Shown here: in pieces, positions 10,652-21,839 of the stretch
Layout of the letters: each line of letters begins with the position of its first letter
Position numbering within the stretch: the stretch's first letter is position 1
Assembly: GCA_032718475.1 (NCBI GenBank)
Contig: JAUCBJ010006959.1
Span: 1-64,000 of the forward strand
Direction of reading: 5' to 3'
DNA length: 64,000 bases
From: Nemertoderma westbladi
Lineage: Eukaryota; Xenacoelomorpha; Nemertodermatida; Nemertodermatidae
Made by a program: the position numbers and the translations under genes
The notes under the pieces: generated by a model
What the model was told of the DNA's origin: nothing
Seen by the model: only the letters and a program-made list of their open reading frames with translations
The model's database searches: none

Positions 10652-12416
10652 CTATGAAGGGAGGGAGGGAAGATGGATGGGTCGAAGGAGTGAGGGAGGA
10701 TGGGTGGGTTGAAGGTGGGAGGGAGGTTGTGTATTTGGAAGAGAAAGGTTGAGTTGGGGAATACTTGGTAGAGGGAGATTGGGTTGGTAAAGATTGAGTT
10801 GGAGAAGATTGAGTTGGTGAAGATTGGGTTAGTGAAGATTGGGTTGGTGAAGATTGAGTTGGTGAAGATTGAGTTGGTGAAGATAGAGTTGGGAAAGATT
10901 GGGTTGGTAGAGATTGAGTTGGTGAAGATTGAGTTGGTGAAGATTGAGTTGGTGAAGATTGAGTTGGTGAAGATTGAGTTGGTGAAGATTGGGTTGGTGA
11001 AGATTGAGTTGGTGAAGATTGGTTTGGTGAAGATTGAGTTGGTGAAGATTGAGTTGGTGAAGATTGGGTTGGTGAAGATTGGATTGGTGAAGATTGAGTT
11101 GGTGAAGATTGAGTTGGTGAAGATTGAGTTGGTGAAGATTGAGTTGGTGAAGATTGAGTTGGTGAAAATTGGATTGGGGAAGATTGAGTTGGTGAAGATT
11201 GAGTTGGTGAAGATTGAGTTGGGGAAGATTGAGTTGGTGAAGATTGAGTTGGTGAAGATTGAGTTGGTGAAGATTGAGTTGGTGAAGATTGGGTTGGTGA
11301 AGATTGAGTTGGTGAAGATTGGTTTGGTGAAGATTGAGTTGGTGAAGATTGAGTTGGTGAAGATTGGGTTGGTGAAGATTGGATTGGTGAAGATTGAGTT
11401 GGTGAAGATTGGTTTGGTGAAGATTGGGTTGGTGAAGATTGGATTGGTGAAGATTGAGTTGGTGAAGATTGAGTTGGTGAAGATTGAGTTGGTGAAGATT
11501 GAGTTGGTGAAGATTGAGTTGGTGAAAATTGGATTGGGGAAGATTGAGTTGGTGAAGATTGAGTTGGTGAAGATTGAGTTGGGGAAGATTGAGTTGGTGA
11601 AGATTGAGTTGGTGAAGATTGAGTTGGTGAAGATTGAGTTGGGGAAGATTGAGTTGGTGAAGATTGAGTTGGTGAAGATTGAGTTGGTGAAGATTGAGTT
11701 GGTGTAGATTGAGTTGGTGAAGATTGAGTTGATGAAGATTGGGTTAGTGAAGATTTAGTTGGTGAAGATTGAGTTGGGGAAGATTGAGTTGGTGAAGATT
11801 GAGTTGGTGAAGATTGAGTTGGTGAAGATTGAGTTGGTGAAGATTGAGTTGGTGAAGATTGAGTTGGTGAAGATTGAATTGGTGACGATTGAGTTGGGGA
11901 AGATTGAGTTGGGGAAGATTGGGTTGGTGACGATTGGGTTGGTGACGATTGGGTTGGTGAAGATTGGGTTGGCGACGATTGGGTTGGTAGAGATTGGGTG
12001 GGGGTACATTGTGGGTGTTGAGTCGGGGAAGGCTCAGTAGATAGACGAGTCATTGGGAGCGTAAGTTCGGAGGTTGGCGATGTTACAGTAGGTTGCGTTG
12101 TAGAGGTATTACTAGAGATATTAGTAGTAGGTTGCTGATCGGTGGGCATCAGTTCATTAGGCGTCTCTGAATGTTCAGCGTGTGTCTGTTTACTGGAGGG
12201 TTGGATAGTGGATGTCTGTTTGTTATGTGGGTGATTAGTTTGTGTCAGATCGGTGGGTTTCTGTTTGTTAGGTGGCTGTTCAGTGTTTGCCTGATCGGTG
12301 GGTGGTTGAGGTAAGGTTTGTGACGTTGTAGAAGGGACCGCGTCCAGATCCAACTCAAATGTATCATCATCACTAGGACAATCAAAACAATATGTTATAC
12401 GTCTGGAGTCCACCAT
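10652..12416 (-). CDS. Ser/Thr/Pro/Gln-rich open frame continuous with the middle exon (intron or coding insert)
   Basis: The frame of the middle ankyrin exon stays open for 1765 bases upstream, to an ATG at 12416 with an in-frame stop one codon before it. Residues 1-130 are T/P/Q/N-rich with an acidic start (SDDDTFELDLD). About 80 copies of SPTQS follow, then a P/S-rich linker. Two readings fit. It may be an intron whose 15-bp repeat keeps the frame open, which fits the acceptor at 10652 and the normal family length without it. Or it may be a disordered coding insert or an alternative start. Favouring the second, 12010-12416 is non-repetitive at base level yet open, with varied synonymous codons. 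I lean to intron, weakly. Confidence 0.3.
10775..12010. repeat. 15-bp minisatellite, about 82 copies
   Basis: Tandem array of ggtgaagattgagtt (plus strand). Variants include gggtt, ggatt, ggggaag and ggcgacg. The period is five codons, so several frames on both strands are open (SPTQS on the minus strand, VKIEL on the plus strand). A block around 10955-11200 recurs near 11255-11560, including the marker gtgaaaattggattgggg at 11163 and 11523. Confidence 0.95.
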
Positions 12417-13008
12417 ATTCTAATGGACCTGAAGTTTTTTAAATGTTGTCAGTGTCACTAATTTCCAAATTGAATTGTCTCGCACACCAGTGGTCCTAGT
12501 ACTAATTTGTACTCTATGATGATGTACATATGAAAAACTTACAATAATATTTAACATAACTAGAATTAGCCGATAAGGAGGGGGGGTTCAGTGGAAAATA
12601 AATGCAAACGGCTTATTACTAGGAAACAAAAACTGTACCTTTGCTATTGACAATCTAGTTGATCGATCACTCTAAGTCTAAATTATCAATGCTGATAGAT
12701 AATCAACATTGTTAATTAGCTAAGATGAGGTTCGCTTCAATTACCCCACACTCCGCCTCATAATTCATTGTCCATGGTTCTATCCTATCTCGCCAGATCT
12801 ATTCAGAAGCACTGCACTGTAATTCTCTACGTAACAAGGAAGTGCTCCTTGTTACGTAGAGAATTACAGTGAGAATTACGCTATAATATGGACGCTCTGA
12901 TTTATTCATAGCAATGTTACTGTTACATTTTGGAATAATACCGCTACCGAACTCATTCATTACAAAGAACTTTCTGATACTCGTGGCTTGCAACTTACCA
13001 TATTACAC
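12417..13008. other. probable intron of the ankyrin-repeat gene
   Basis: AT-rich sequence between the first exon and the Ser/Thr-rich open frame. A textbook donor (ATATG/GTAAGT) sits at 12999/12998, but its phase does not fit the next recognised exon. A weaker donor (TATC/GTGTAA) at 13009/13008 does fit. It contains the hairpin at 12815-12871. Confidence 0.45.
12815..12871. repeat. perfect 26-bp hairpin, 5-base loop
   Basis: Left arm 12815-12840 starts cactgtaattctctacgtaa; right arm 12846-12871 is its exact reverse complement; the loop is agtgc. It is unrelated to the surrounding minisatellites. It could be a recent foldback duplication, a tiny MITE, or an assembly artefact. Confidence 0.95.
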
Positions 13009-14017
13009 GATAACTATTCTCCTCTTTATGGATATGTTGTAACAAGGATTGGACCCTAGAGAATCTACCGTGTAACGCAGCCATGTGCACCACAGTCCGC
13101 CCGTTGCGTCCGACCAGTCTCGCGTCCACTCCTTCCCTTAGCAACCGGTCCATAGCGACCGCCCCATGAGGCGAGGCCGCTGCATAGTGCAGCGCAGACA
13201 TCCCCTCGTTATTAATGGCCTCGGGGTCCAGCCCGTAGACAAGCAGGTCGTTTATCAGCGTGTCCTGGCCGTTCATTGCGGCGATGTGTAGTGCCGTGTT
13301 CCCAGACGCCGTGCGTGTCTGTACGGAGACCCCGTAGTCCATCAGGGTGAGAGCGACCTGCAGCTGACCAGCAGCACTGGCGCAATGCAACGCAGTAAAA
13401 CCCGACTTATCGGCGGCTTCCATCTCCGCTCCCGCGTCTATTAGAGATCGAACGATTTCAAGATGTCCCTGGAATGCGGCCCAGTGAAGGGCTTTCCGCT
13501 CCTTCTTATCGGGAAGATTAACTGAGGCTCCTTTACTGAGCAGCAGACTCACCATATCGAGATGGCCGTTGAAGGCTGCATGATGCAGAGAGCTCCTACC
13601 CGCACGGTCCAACATATTCGCGTTGCTGAGCTTTGGTAGTAGAAGTTCCGCTGATTGGATAGCGTCGTTGGCCGCGGCGATGTGCAACGGTGTCTGCCAG
13701 TTCTTATCACGGCAGTTCACATCCGCCGAGTGTTTTAGTAGAACCCGCACGACTTCATGTGACTTGGACGCGCAAGCATGGTGTAGCGGGGTCAGCCATT
13801 TGACGTCCTTTATATTGGCTTTGGCTCCGTTGATTATGAGTATGTCGGCGATCTCGTGCTCGCCGCAGAAGGCTGCTGCATGCAGCGGAGAACGACGCTC
13901 AGAGTCCTGGCTATTAACGTCCTCCTTGTTGTGTACAAGACAGCGGACCTCGTCTGGGTCGCCATTGAAACACGCTTTCACCAGGGGCGCCTGGTAGTCA
14001 ATCTGTTGAATTACCAT
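13009..14017 (-). CDS. PP6 regulatory ankyrin-repeat subunit, first coding exon (ANKRD28/44/52-like)
   Basis: N-terminal exon, about 336 codons and ten ankyrin repeats. The start ATG at 14017 has a favourable context (acaATGG). The protein opens with LVKACFNGDPDEVRCLV, then KWLTPLHHA, HSADVNCRDKNWQTPLHIAA, GRSSLHHAAFNGH and LHGRFSR, signatures in the same order as ANKRD28/44/52. The exon end is uncertain. Using the donor at 13009 makes the three exons sum to 3087 bases (1029 codons), close to the vertebrate protein length of about 1050. Using the stronger donor at 12999 would need one more short exon of 3n+2 bases. The protein acts as a scaffold of PP6 holoenzymes. Confidence 0.88.
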
Positions 14018-15005
14018 TGTACAGTTCTGCAGTTGTATTCCGGATAATTATAATACCGGTATGCTAGAAATATTTAATTTTAATATAGGCCTAGCCTAAA
14101 AAATAAATGGGCCTTGATTGATTGATTGATATTTTTTTCCGATTAACAGATTAACAATATAAAACAATTTACATATTAAACACTAAAATAAGGAACTGGT
14201 AAATAATATATAATAGTGTATAGTGTACGTGTAGTTACTACTGTATTTAATTAATTAAGTAATAGAGGTAGGGCCTACTGATCAAACTGAAAGTAAATAA
14301 AAATGTAACTGAAAATAGTGTAGCTGTGTAGTGAACGTCTATGATATCGGGCTTGTCTAATCAGCACGATTTATGATTACTTAATTAAAAGTTTAAAAAT
14401 AGTCTTAATGAGCTGTACCAATTGCAAACGTTAAAATGGAGGGATAGCCTTATGCGGTGAACCGCGTTTCCATAAGGGTCCCAGTGAAATTCAAAATACA
14501 GCGGGCGATGAATATTATTTAAAATACAAACAGAACGGATTGGTGAACGATTAAAATACAGGTGGAATGAGGCAGAGGGACTGACATATTTAAAAAATTT
14601 AGAAATGGGCGTTGATAGTGACGATCTAAAAAATGATTAAGATTCAAGTAGGTTATGGTTGTGGCGGTGAGAAGTTTAAGTGGTGGTGGGATTGATTAAC
14701 TAAAAAATGATTAAAATACAAAATGGGGGGCTGAGGCTGATGATCTTAAAAATAATTAAAAAGATAGGTAGACTGACAAATTTAAAAATTACCAAAATAC
14801 AATTACATTTCGGGCGGTGAATCTAAAAATACTAAAAATCCAAACATGGCTAATAATGGAGGTAGAATATGTGGATGAGGCTGATAAAAATAATTAAAAG
14901 TTTAATTGAATTTGGCACGTTAACTGAAATGCAAATAAAATGTAGTTGATTGGATTAAAATCAAGCGAAAAGTTTGTAGAAAGGTATTTAAAAAAAAAGT
15001 TATAT
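14018..15005. other. AT-rich upstream region with degenerate repeats
   Basis: This holds the likely promoter and 5' UTR of the ankyrin-repeat gene, but no clear TATA box stands out. A (ttga)n run lies at 14113-14128. From about 14390 to 14990 a degenerate pattern recurs in which aaaataattaaaa-like A-rich blocks alternate with G-rich blocks. No gene is seen. Confidence 0.5.
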
Positions 15006-15272
15006 TTATTGATTAGTGAATGGCGATTCGGTTTCATTTGTTATTTTTTCGAGGTAATACTTCTTAACTTCATGTTTAAAAACAATTATTGAACTGGAAT
15101 TGGTTATGGTGGTGGGGAGATTATTCCACAGCTTGGGGCCGAGGAAACCGTGTGTCTGTGTGGAACGGATGCCGGTTCGCATGTTGATCGAAGGGAGTAG
15201 TTGGCTTCCCGGAAGTCGATGAGGTCCGCTAGGTACTGGGGTGCTTGGCTGTGTTTGATTTTGTACACCCAC
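15006..15272 (-). mobile_element. LINE reverse-transcriptase tail, 5'-truncated
   Basis: About 88 codons on the minus strand ending at 15006. The segment carries the C-terminal signature of CR1/L2/Jockey-type LINE proteins: RTGIRSTQTHGFLGPKLWNN, then LP and a short spacer, and FKHEVKKYYLE. The rest of the ORF is missing, so this is a dead 5'-truncated insertion. The clade cannot be fixed from this short part. Confidence 0.7.
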
Positions 15273-15392
15273 GCGAGACTACAGACTGCCTACAGACTAC
15301 AGACTGACAGACAAATATAAACAGATAAACACATAAATGAAGAGAAGAGGAAGGCCTGAGTCTGACTCGGACTAGGCATGTATGCTTCCAGT

Positions 15393-17103
15393 CAAGGCCA
15401 TCTAAATAACAGGCCATGACAAGGACCTAGCCTGTAAAATTATCGTAGATCAATTATCAGTTCAAGTCATCAATCAGATCAATCATCGCAAAATTATCAG
15501 ATGACACTAGCTGTAGCTGAGCCCAGTCAGCCAGTTGGGTTATCGTTCATATGCGTACCTCTGGCAAAAGAAGCAGGTTACAGTGGTGGTGTTTTCTAAC
15601 CAAAACAATAAACTAATCTCCATTACTTAATTAACGGAAAGGAGCAGGTTACAGTGGTGGGCTTTTCTAACCAAAACAATAAACAATATATCAATAACAT
15701 AGGGTATTTCATACTTATAGTCTTATTTTTGCAATACGAAAATACCAGAGGTACGCATATGAACTATAACTGCCAGTTGTTAATAATAGAAACATATCCT
15801 GATATCGGCTGTAAACACAGTTTTACACAAGATGATAAGGGCGTTACCGTACATTCTGTTGTCTAAGAAATATAAAATACAAGACTATCGGCTAATCGGG
15901 AGGAATAACTACTGAACTAATCCTCCCCGACTGTAGTCCTCCAATAATTACCATGATTATTATCCATAAAATAAGTATCATCGTGGTCTCCTTGAATACT
16001 ACCTGGCATTTTATGTCCAATATAAAGCGCTTTATTACTTCATCAATGTCGACTTCCTCAAATTCCGAGTATAAATAAATAACAATAACAAAAAAACATA
16101 ATTTTAAACAGATCAGAGCTATCCAGCTATCGGTATCTCCGCCCAACACAACCAACTCTCTATCCATCTCGAGCATCGAGTCAAGAAACTCTATCGAAAT
16201 ACCTGCTTATCACAGTCAGTTCTGCCAGTAGTATCCGCTATCCGTCCGTAGTCACTGGACCGCTGCTGTTTATTCCCGTAGAACAGTAAATAATTCCCGC
16301 AACTTCCGACCCAACTCGACAACAAATTCGCCTCACACTTTCGAGTCGCAGAGAACGTAATCCGGGCGATACACGTCTGCCCAATGTTCAACCATTTCCC
16401 CCAGGCGATCCCAGGATCCGGGCCGCCGCTAAACTCAGATCGCAATCCTCGACGATTCGTCCAGTCTGCCAGTCGTCGACCTAAGTCGGACTCTTCCCAC
16501 CGCACTCTAAGGTGGCGTGGGAGGCCGGAGTGAGGCATTAGGAACTTCAGAACTTGGCAGTGGCTCGCATTACGATCCGACCGATCGCCGTATTCAGTAT
16601 TCCCAGTTTAGTAACAGAGTAAACAGGTAAATAGAATCGTACTGACAAGCAACAAGCAAGCAATTCCGTGTATTTATACCTCCTGACCTCCGTCTGTCCG
16701 TTAATCACATATTGCAGTATTGATGCAACTCGGCTGTTCGGGTCCAGATACATCGGACTGTCGGAAGCGTTTCAGACAGTCTGACAGTCAGACAGTAACT
16801 GAGTAATGGAGCGACATTTGTGGATATTTCAGATGGTTTTATACTGTTATAGGCCTAATAAATAAGGGGATACAATGTTAAAACAAATGGAAACCCCAAT
16901 ATACAGATATACAGATATACCTAAGAACCTAACACAGTACAGCAGTAACAGTACAGCCTGACAGCAGTATATAGCTTAGGCTGTTAGTTAGGCACAGTTT
17001 AGGTAGGCCCACCATAATCAGCACAGTCAGCCTACGATAATTTTGAAGGCTAGGTCCTTGTCATCAGGTCATGGCCTGTTGTTTAGATCAGTAGATGGCC
17101 TTG
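15393..17103. repeat. inverted repeat pair about 1.6 kb apart
   Basis: The segment 15393-15448 (aaggccatcta, acaggccatgac, aaggacctagcc, aaaattatcgtag) recurs in inverted orientation at 17032-17103 with a few small insertions. The interval between is gene-free, rich in cagacag/acagtac words and includes a foldback element. It may be a non-autonomous DNA transposon or two dispersed copies of one repeat. Confidence 0.55.
15545..15764. repeat. foldback element with 20-bp inverted ends
   Basis: A 20-base sequence (gttcatatgcgtacctctgg) at 15545-15564 is repeated exactly in inverted form at 15745-15764; similarity extends a few bases further out. Inside, a segment beginning agcaggttacagtggtgg occurs twice (15572 and 15643), 71 bases apart. 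The internal motif recurs elsewhere in the window (20155-20215 inverted; 40855-40905), so it belongs to a dispersed family, probably a MITE. Confidence 0.75.
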
Positions 17104-20100
17104 CTTCCAGCAGTCCAGTGCGGCAGTCTTGCAGTCCAGTCAAGAGTCAGACAGTACAGCATACAGCCTGACAGCTGCAGTAGGGAACCCTGTAACTCTG
17201 GTGTCTAGCACCACCAGGCTGCCAGGCCACCAGCAGACCCTCACGAAGTCACGAAGCTTCTGCTAGGGTATCTCTGTACAGCTGTATCTCTGCATCTGGC
17301 CGGTTCTCTGCTAGTCCAGTTAGTCTGCTACATGTCAGCCTGTATCCATAAGGAAGGTACTTAGGTACCGGTACCGGTACAGTCTCTTTATATGCATTTT
17401 TTGTTTGTGTCTCGATAACGCAGAGGTTGTTCGTTGTTGAGAATTCCTACTTCGTATCGCATAATTTACATTCCACCACTTTTTTAATCGTCTCATTACT
17501 GCTCCCATGTTTGCGCTTACAATGTTTATTTAGGTTGTCTTTCGTTGAGTAACTACAGTACCGGTATCCTAGTATCCTAGAGTACTACACGTTCGACGGG
17601 CCTTCGCGCAGCACGAGGCTCAGTTATGAGATACAGATTAATATTGAGCGATTCTACTGTATCACAAACTCGGTATCTAAGAAATTTAACCAAACACCAG
17701 TAAATCAAAGAGAGGGAAAAGACCCCCCTCTTAACCTCCCTCTCAATCTGCACCACCCCTAACCCAAAGGCGCACACAGGATTGATGAAAGGCAGATGTA
17801 TTAACATAAAATGTGTGTTTTAAAAGTAATATGTTATATTTATATTTAATATAACACAAAATAAAACGGGAAGCGATTCACAAATATACAAACAGCACAA
17901 ATTTCTAGTAAAAATAATTAAAGATCGCATATTATTTAATTTACTTAACCTACAAAGAAATCAATAAACTCATGTTATTGGTAACATGTTAAACTCATAA
18001 AGTAATATATTAAATATTTTAGGAGTGGAGGCAACCCAACTTGTAAGAAATATTAAAAGTGACCTTATGCCGATAGTATTGATACTGAGATATTAAATTA
18101 TAATGTCAACGAAAGAATCATGATTAAGTACTCGGCCAATCATTTTGTAAGTACAATAACCAAGCTGGCTTATTATTCTGGCTCATTACAATGCTGCCTT
18201 TGAGTAGAGGTGAGGTGTGGTTGGACTGGTTCCCCTTCGAAGCTAGGCTAGGCATACCAACGAAGGAGGGAGCTATAGCTGGAGACGGGGCATTTTAATA
18301 AGTTAATTACGTTTAGATTAATTAAAAACACATTTCTTAAAGCAAATCTCTTGAACTATAATTAAAACTATAATGGAATGGGGTATGGGGAATACAGCTG
18401 TATAATTGTTAAGTATATAATTATTTAAATCTTATACTAGAAAATAATTAATATCCTTTAAGAGGCAGGCTGTTTTCACCCTAATCAACTTAATTAACTA
18501 ATTAACTGCTATTATCTTAGCATCTCGAAGGCCACACGGAAATTCAACTTGGAAAATTTCTAAAATTTCTTCTACTAAAGAGTTACTTTAATACAGCTTG
18601 TGGCAATATGCCAAATGCTCCATTACAAGATCGTAAGTACAGTACTACTGTATGTATACTATGGGGAGAGCATAGCTTCAGGCCTTCAGCTGATACACAA
18701 TCAGTGTAGGCCTACTATCAATGTACCTGTGTACCTAGAGTTTGTGTAGTGTACAATGTTAGATGCCATCGAAACGAAATAGGATGGATCTTAGGTACAT
18801 GTGGTGATCAGCAGCAAGGACATACAAAATATGTCACTACAAAATACACAACAATATCAAATTACAAAAAACGTTATAAATATTATAACGCCATCTAGGG
18901 AAGTTTACAGGAAACAACTAAATTGCGCTAGAATAATCCTGACCGCTGATTGGAGGATAACAAAGAGGGATAGATAGGCAGGATAATACCTATAAGTCAG
19001 TAAGATATCAAGATATGGTCAGTACAATACAGTACCTACAGTAGTAGTTTAGATTCGTGTTTCTTTTTGGATGTCTGACATCTGACGTATGTACAGATGT
19101 ATTTTGATTTATCTGTTTTGATTAGATTTATCTGCAGTAATTATGTTCTGATGTTATGAACTAACAAACGAATCGTTTTAGCCAGCCTGCCAGTTAACGG
19201 GAGATTTTCTTCAGGGAAACCAGAAAAACGAAGTGGTAGATTGCCACGGAACCCGGGGTCGACCTTATCCTGTTATCCAGCTTTCACATACAGTCGTACA
19301 GTAGTCAACGGTATAAATATTATTCATTCCAGAACATGCATTTATGTAACATGGGGTGAACCGGTGGTGGAAAAGGTGAGTTGATTTTATTGATTGTCTG
19401 GCTAGCTGCATGGCTGCCTGGGATATAATAAGCGGAAGTCAAGGTGAGGAGATTGATTGCTCGTGAGCTGTGCATGTTCTATTCAAGGCTAATACTACAG
19501 GCTAATACAATCAGACAATAATAATATACAGTATAATATAGTATTATTTTTCCGTAAGTACAGTATGTTGCACAGTTGTTCCTTAAATGAGTGTATTGCT
19601 CATACTACTACTACTACTACAGTATAGTAGGTCGTGCGATCACGGACATTCTAATTGTACAGTAATTATATTGTTAATCATCTATTATAATGTAAAGACC
19701 CACCTTCGTGTTGTGTTGATATACTGTAACTATTTTAAATATTTCATTTTAATTAACTTATTAAGCACTTCTCTTCGCCCGAGTGAAGAATACAAGTTTT
19801 TCACTTTTCCGTCTAAATTTTGGTAAATTTTAAAATAATTGAATTAATGAATTAATTCATGATAATGAATTTGTATTTTGTCAAATTTATCCTTATTAAG
19901 TATTTTATAGCGTTTATTTTTATCTTATAATAGGTACGTACTGTACAGATACTAATTAGTTTTTGTTTTGGTTAGCTTTAGCCTTTCTTTAACCTGGGTA
20001 TTTAGAGAAAACCTGGTATTCTTTACATTCTTGTTTTCACATGATGGGCAATTAAATTTGTCTCACCAAAACAAGAACATATTATTATATTTAATATCTT

Positions 20101-20154
20101 GTGATGGAGCATTGGTATCCAATGATAAGACTGGATTCAAATATGGAAATAAAG
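15770..20154. other. gene-poor unique region
   Basis: AT-rich stretch with many short words of the type acagtac, ccggtacc and taggcctac, and a cag/acag-rich portion at about 16760-17350. Open frames up to about 115 codons (16191-16538, minus) show no recognisable domain and look fortuitous. I see no tRNA, rRNA or gene. Confidence 0.5.
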
Positions 20155-20215
20155 TTTAGTTTATTGTTTTGAGTAGGAAACACCGCCACTGTAACCTACT
20201 CCTTCCCTTTAATGA
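20155..20215 (-). repeat. dispersed repeat, copy of the 15.6-kb foldback core
   Basis: On the minus strand this reads like the core of the foldback element at 15572-15660: a ggagtaggttacagtggcgg motif followed by an AT-rich run and caataaac. It is a diverged partial copy without the inverted ends. Confidence 0.6.
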
Positions 20216-21839
20216 TTTTATTATTATTAAATAACATTATTTTTTTTAAAGGTACACCCCCACGCTGGGTAAATATTTTTTTTAATTTAATGATTAAAAT
20301 GTAATACTTAATAAATAAAATATATATAACCTAAAATAAATTTATTATAAATTTAAGTTGATGCTACCTGTATATTGGGGGAGAGGGACACGATAAGTGA
20401 TATAGATACTGTAGTTCTTCACAACGGCCATGGCAAAATCTGCATATAGATTCGGGAGATGGACCATGGAAGGGTTTGGAGATCTCCCATAGTTTGTGGT
20501 GGTAGCCACGGCTGGTAAATCTGGTAACCAATCACATGTCAATTACTTTTGACCTGGTAACTTGTGGTGGAAGCCACGGCTGGTAAATCTGGTAACCAAT
20601 CACATGTCAATTACTTTTGACCTGGTAACTTGTGGTGGAAGCCACGGCTGGTAAATCTGGTAACCAATCACATGTCAATTACTTTTGACCTGGTAACTTT
20701 GTGGTGGTAGCCACGGCTGGTAAATCTGGTAACCAATCACATGTCAATTACTTTTGACCTGGTAACTTGTGGTGGAAGCCACGGCTGGTAAATCTGGTAA
20801 CCAATCACATGTCAATTTCCTTTGACCTGGTAACTTTGTGGTGGAAGCCATGGTTGGTAAATCTGGTAATCAATCACATGTCATTTACTTTTAACCTGGT
20901 AACTTTGTGGTGGTAGCCACGGCTGGTAAATCTGGTAACCAATCACATGTCAATTTCTTTTGACCTGGTAACTTTGTGGTGGTAGCCACGGCTGGTAAAT
21001 CTGGTAATCAATCACATCACATGTCATTTTCGATTTTCTTTTGACCTGGTAACTTTGTGGTGGTAGCCACGGCTGGTAAATCTGGTAATCAATCACATGT
21101 CATTTACTTTTAACCTGGTAACTTTGTGGTGGTAGCCACGGCTGGTAAATCTGGTAACCAATCACATGTCAATTTCTTTTGACCTGGTAACTTTGTGGTG
21201 GTAGCCACGGCTGGTAAATCTGGTAATCAATCACATCACATGTCATTTTCGATTTTCTTTTGACTTGGTAACTTTGTGGTGGTAGCCACGGCTGGTAAAT
21301 CTGGTAACCAATCACATGTCATTTACTTTTAACCTGGTAACTTTGTGGTGGTAGCCACGGCTGGTAAATCTGGTAACCAATCACATGTCAATTTCTTTTG
21401 ACCTGGTAACTTTGTGGTGGTAGCCACGGCTGGTAAATCTGGTAATCAATCACATCACATGTCATTTTCGATTTTCTTTTGACCTGGTAACTTTGTGGTG
21501 GTAGCCACGGCTGGTAAATCTGGTAATCAATCACATGTCATTTACTTTTAACCTGGTAACTTTGTGGTGGTAGCCACGGCTGGTAAATCTGGTAACCAAT
21601 CACATGTCAATTTCTTTTGACCTGGTAACTTTGTGGTGGTAGCCACGGCTGGTAAATCTGGTAATCAATCACATCACATGTCATTTTCGATTTTAATTTG
21701 ACCTGGTAACTTTGTGGTGGTAGCCACGGCTGGTAAATCTGGTAACCAATCACATGTCATTTACTTTTAACCTGGTAACTTTGTGGTGGTAGCCACGGCT
21801 GGTAAATCTGGTAACCAATCACATGTCAATTTCTTTTGA

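Noticed and set aside
10784-11707. 307-codon plus-strand frame of VKIEL repeats as a coiled-coil protein
   Set aside because: Antisense shadow of the 15-bp array; no start context or flanking domain.
16191-16538. 115-codon open frame as a gene
   Set aside because: No recognisable domain, no neighbour support, and an unusual composition for this region; likely chance.
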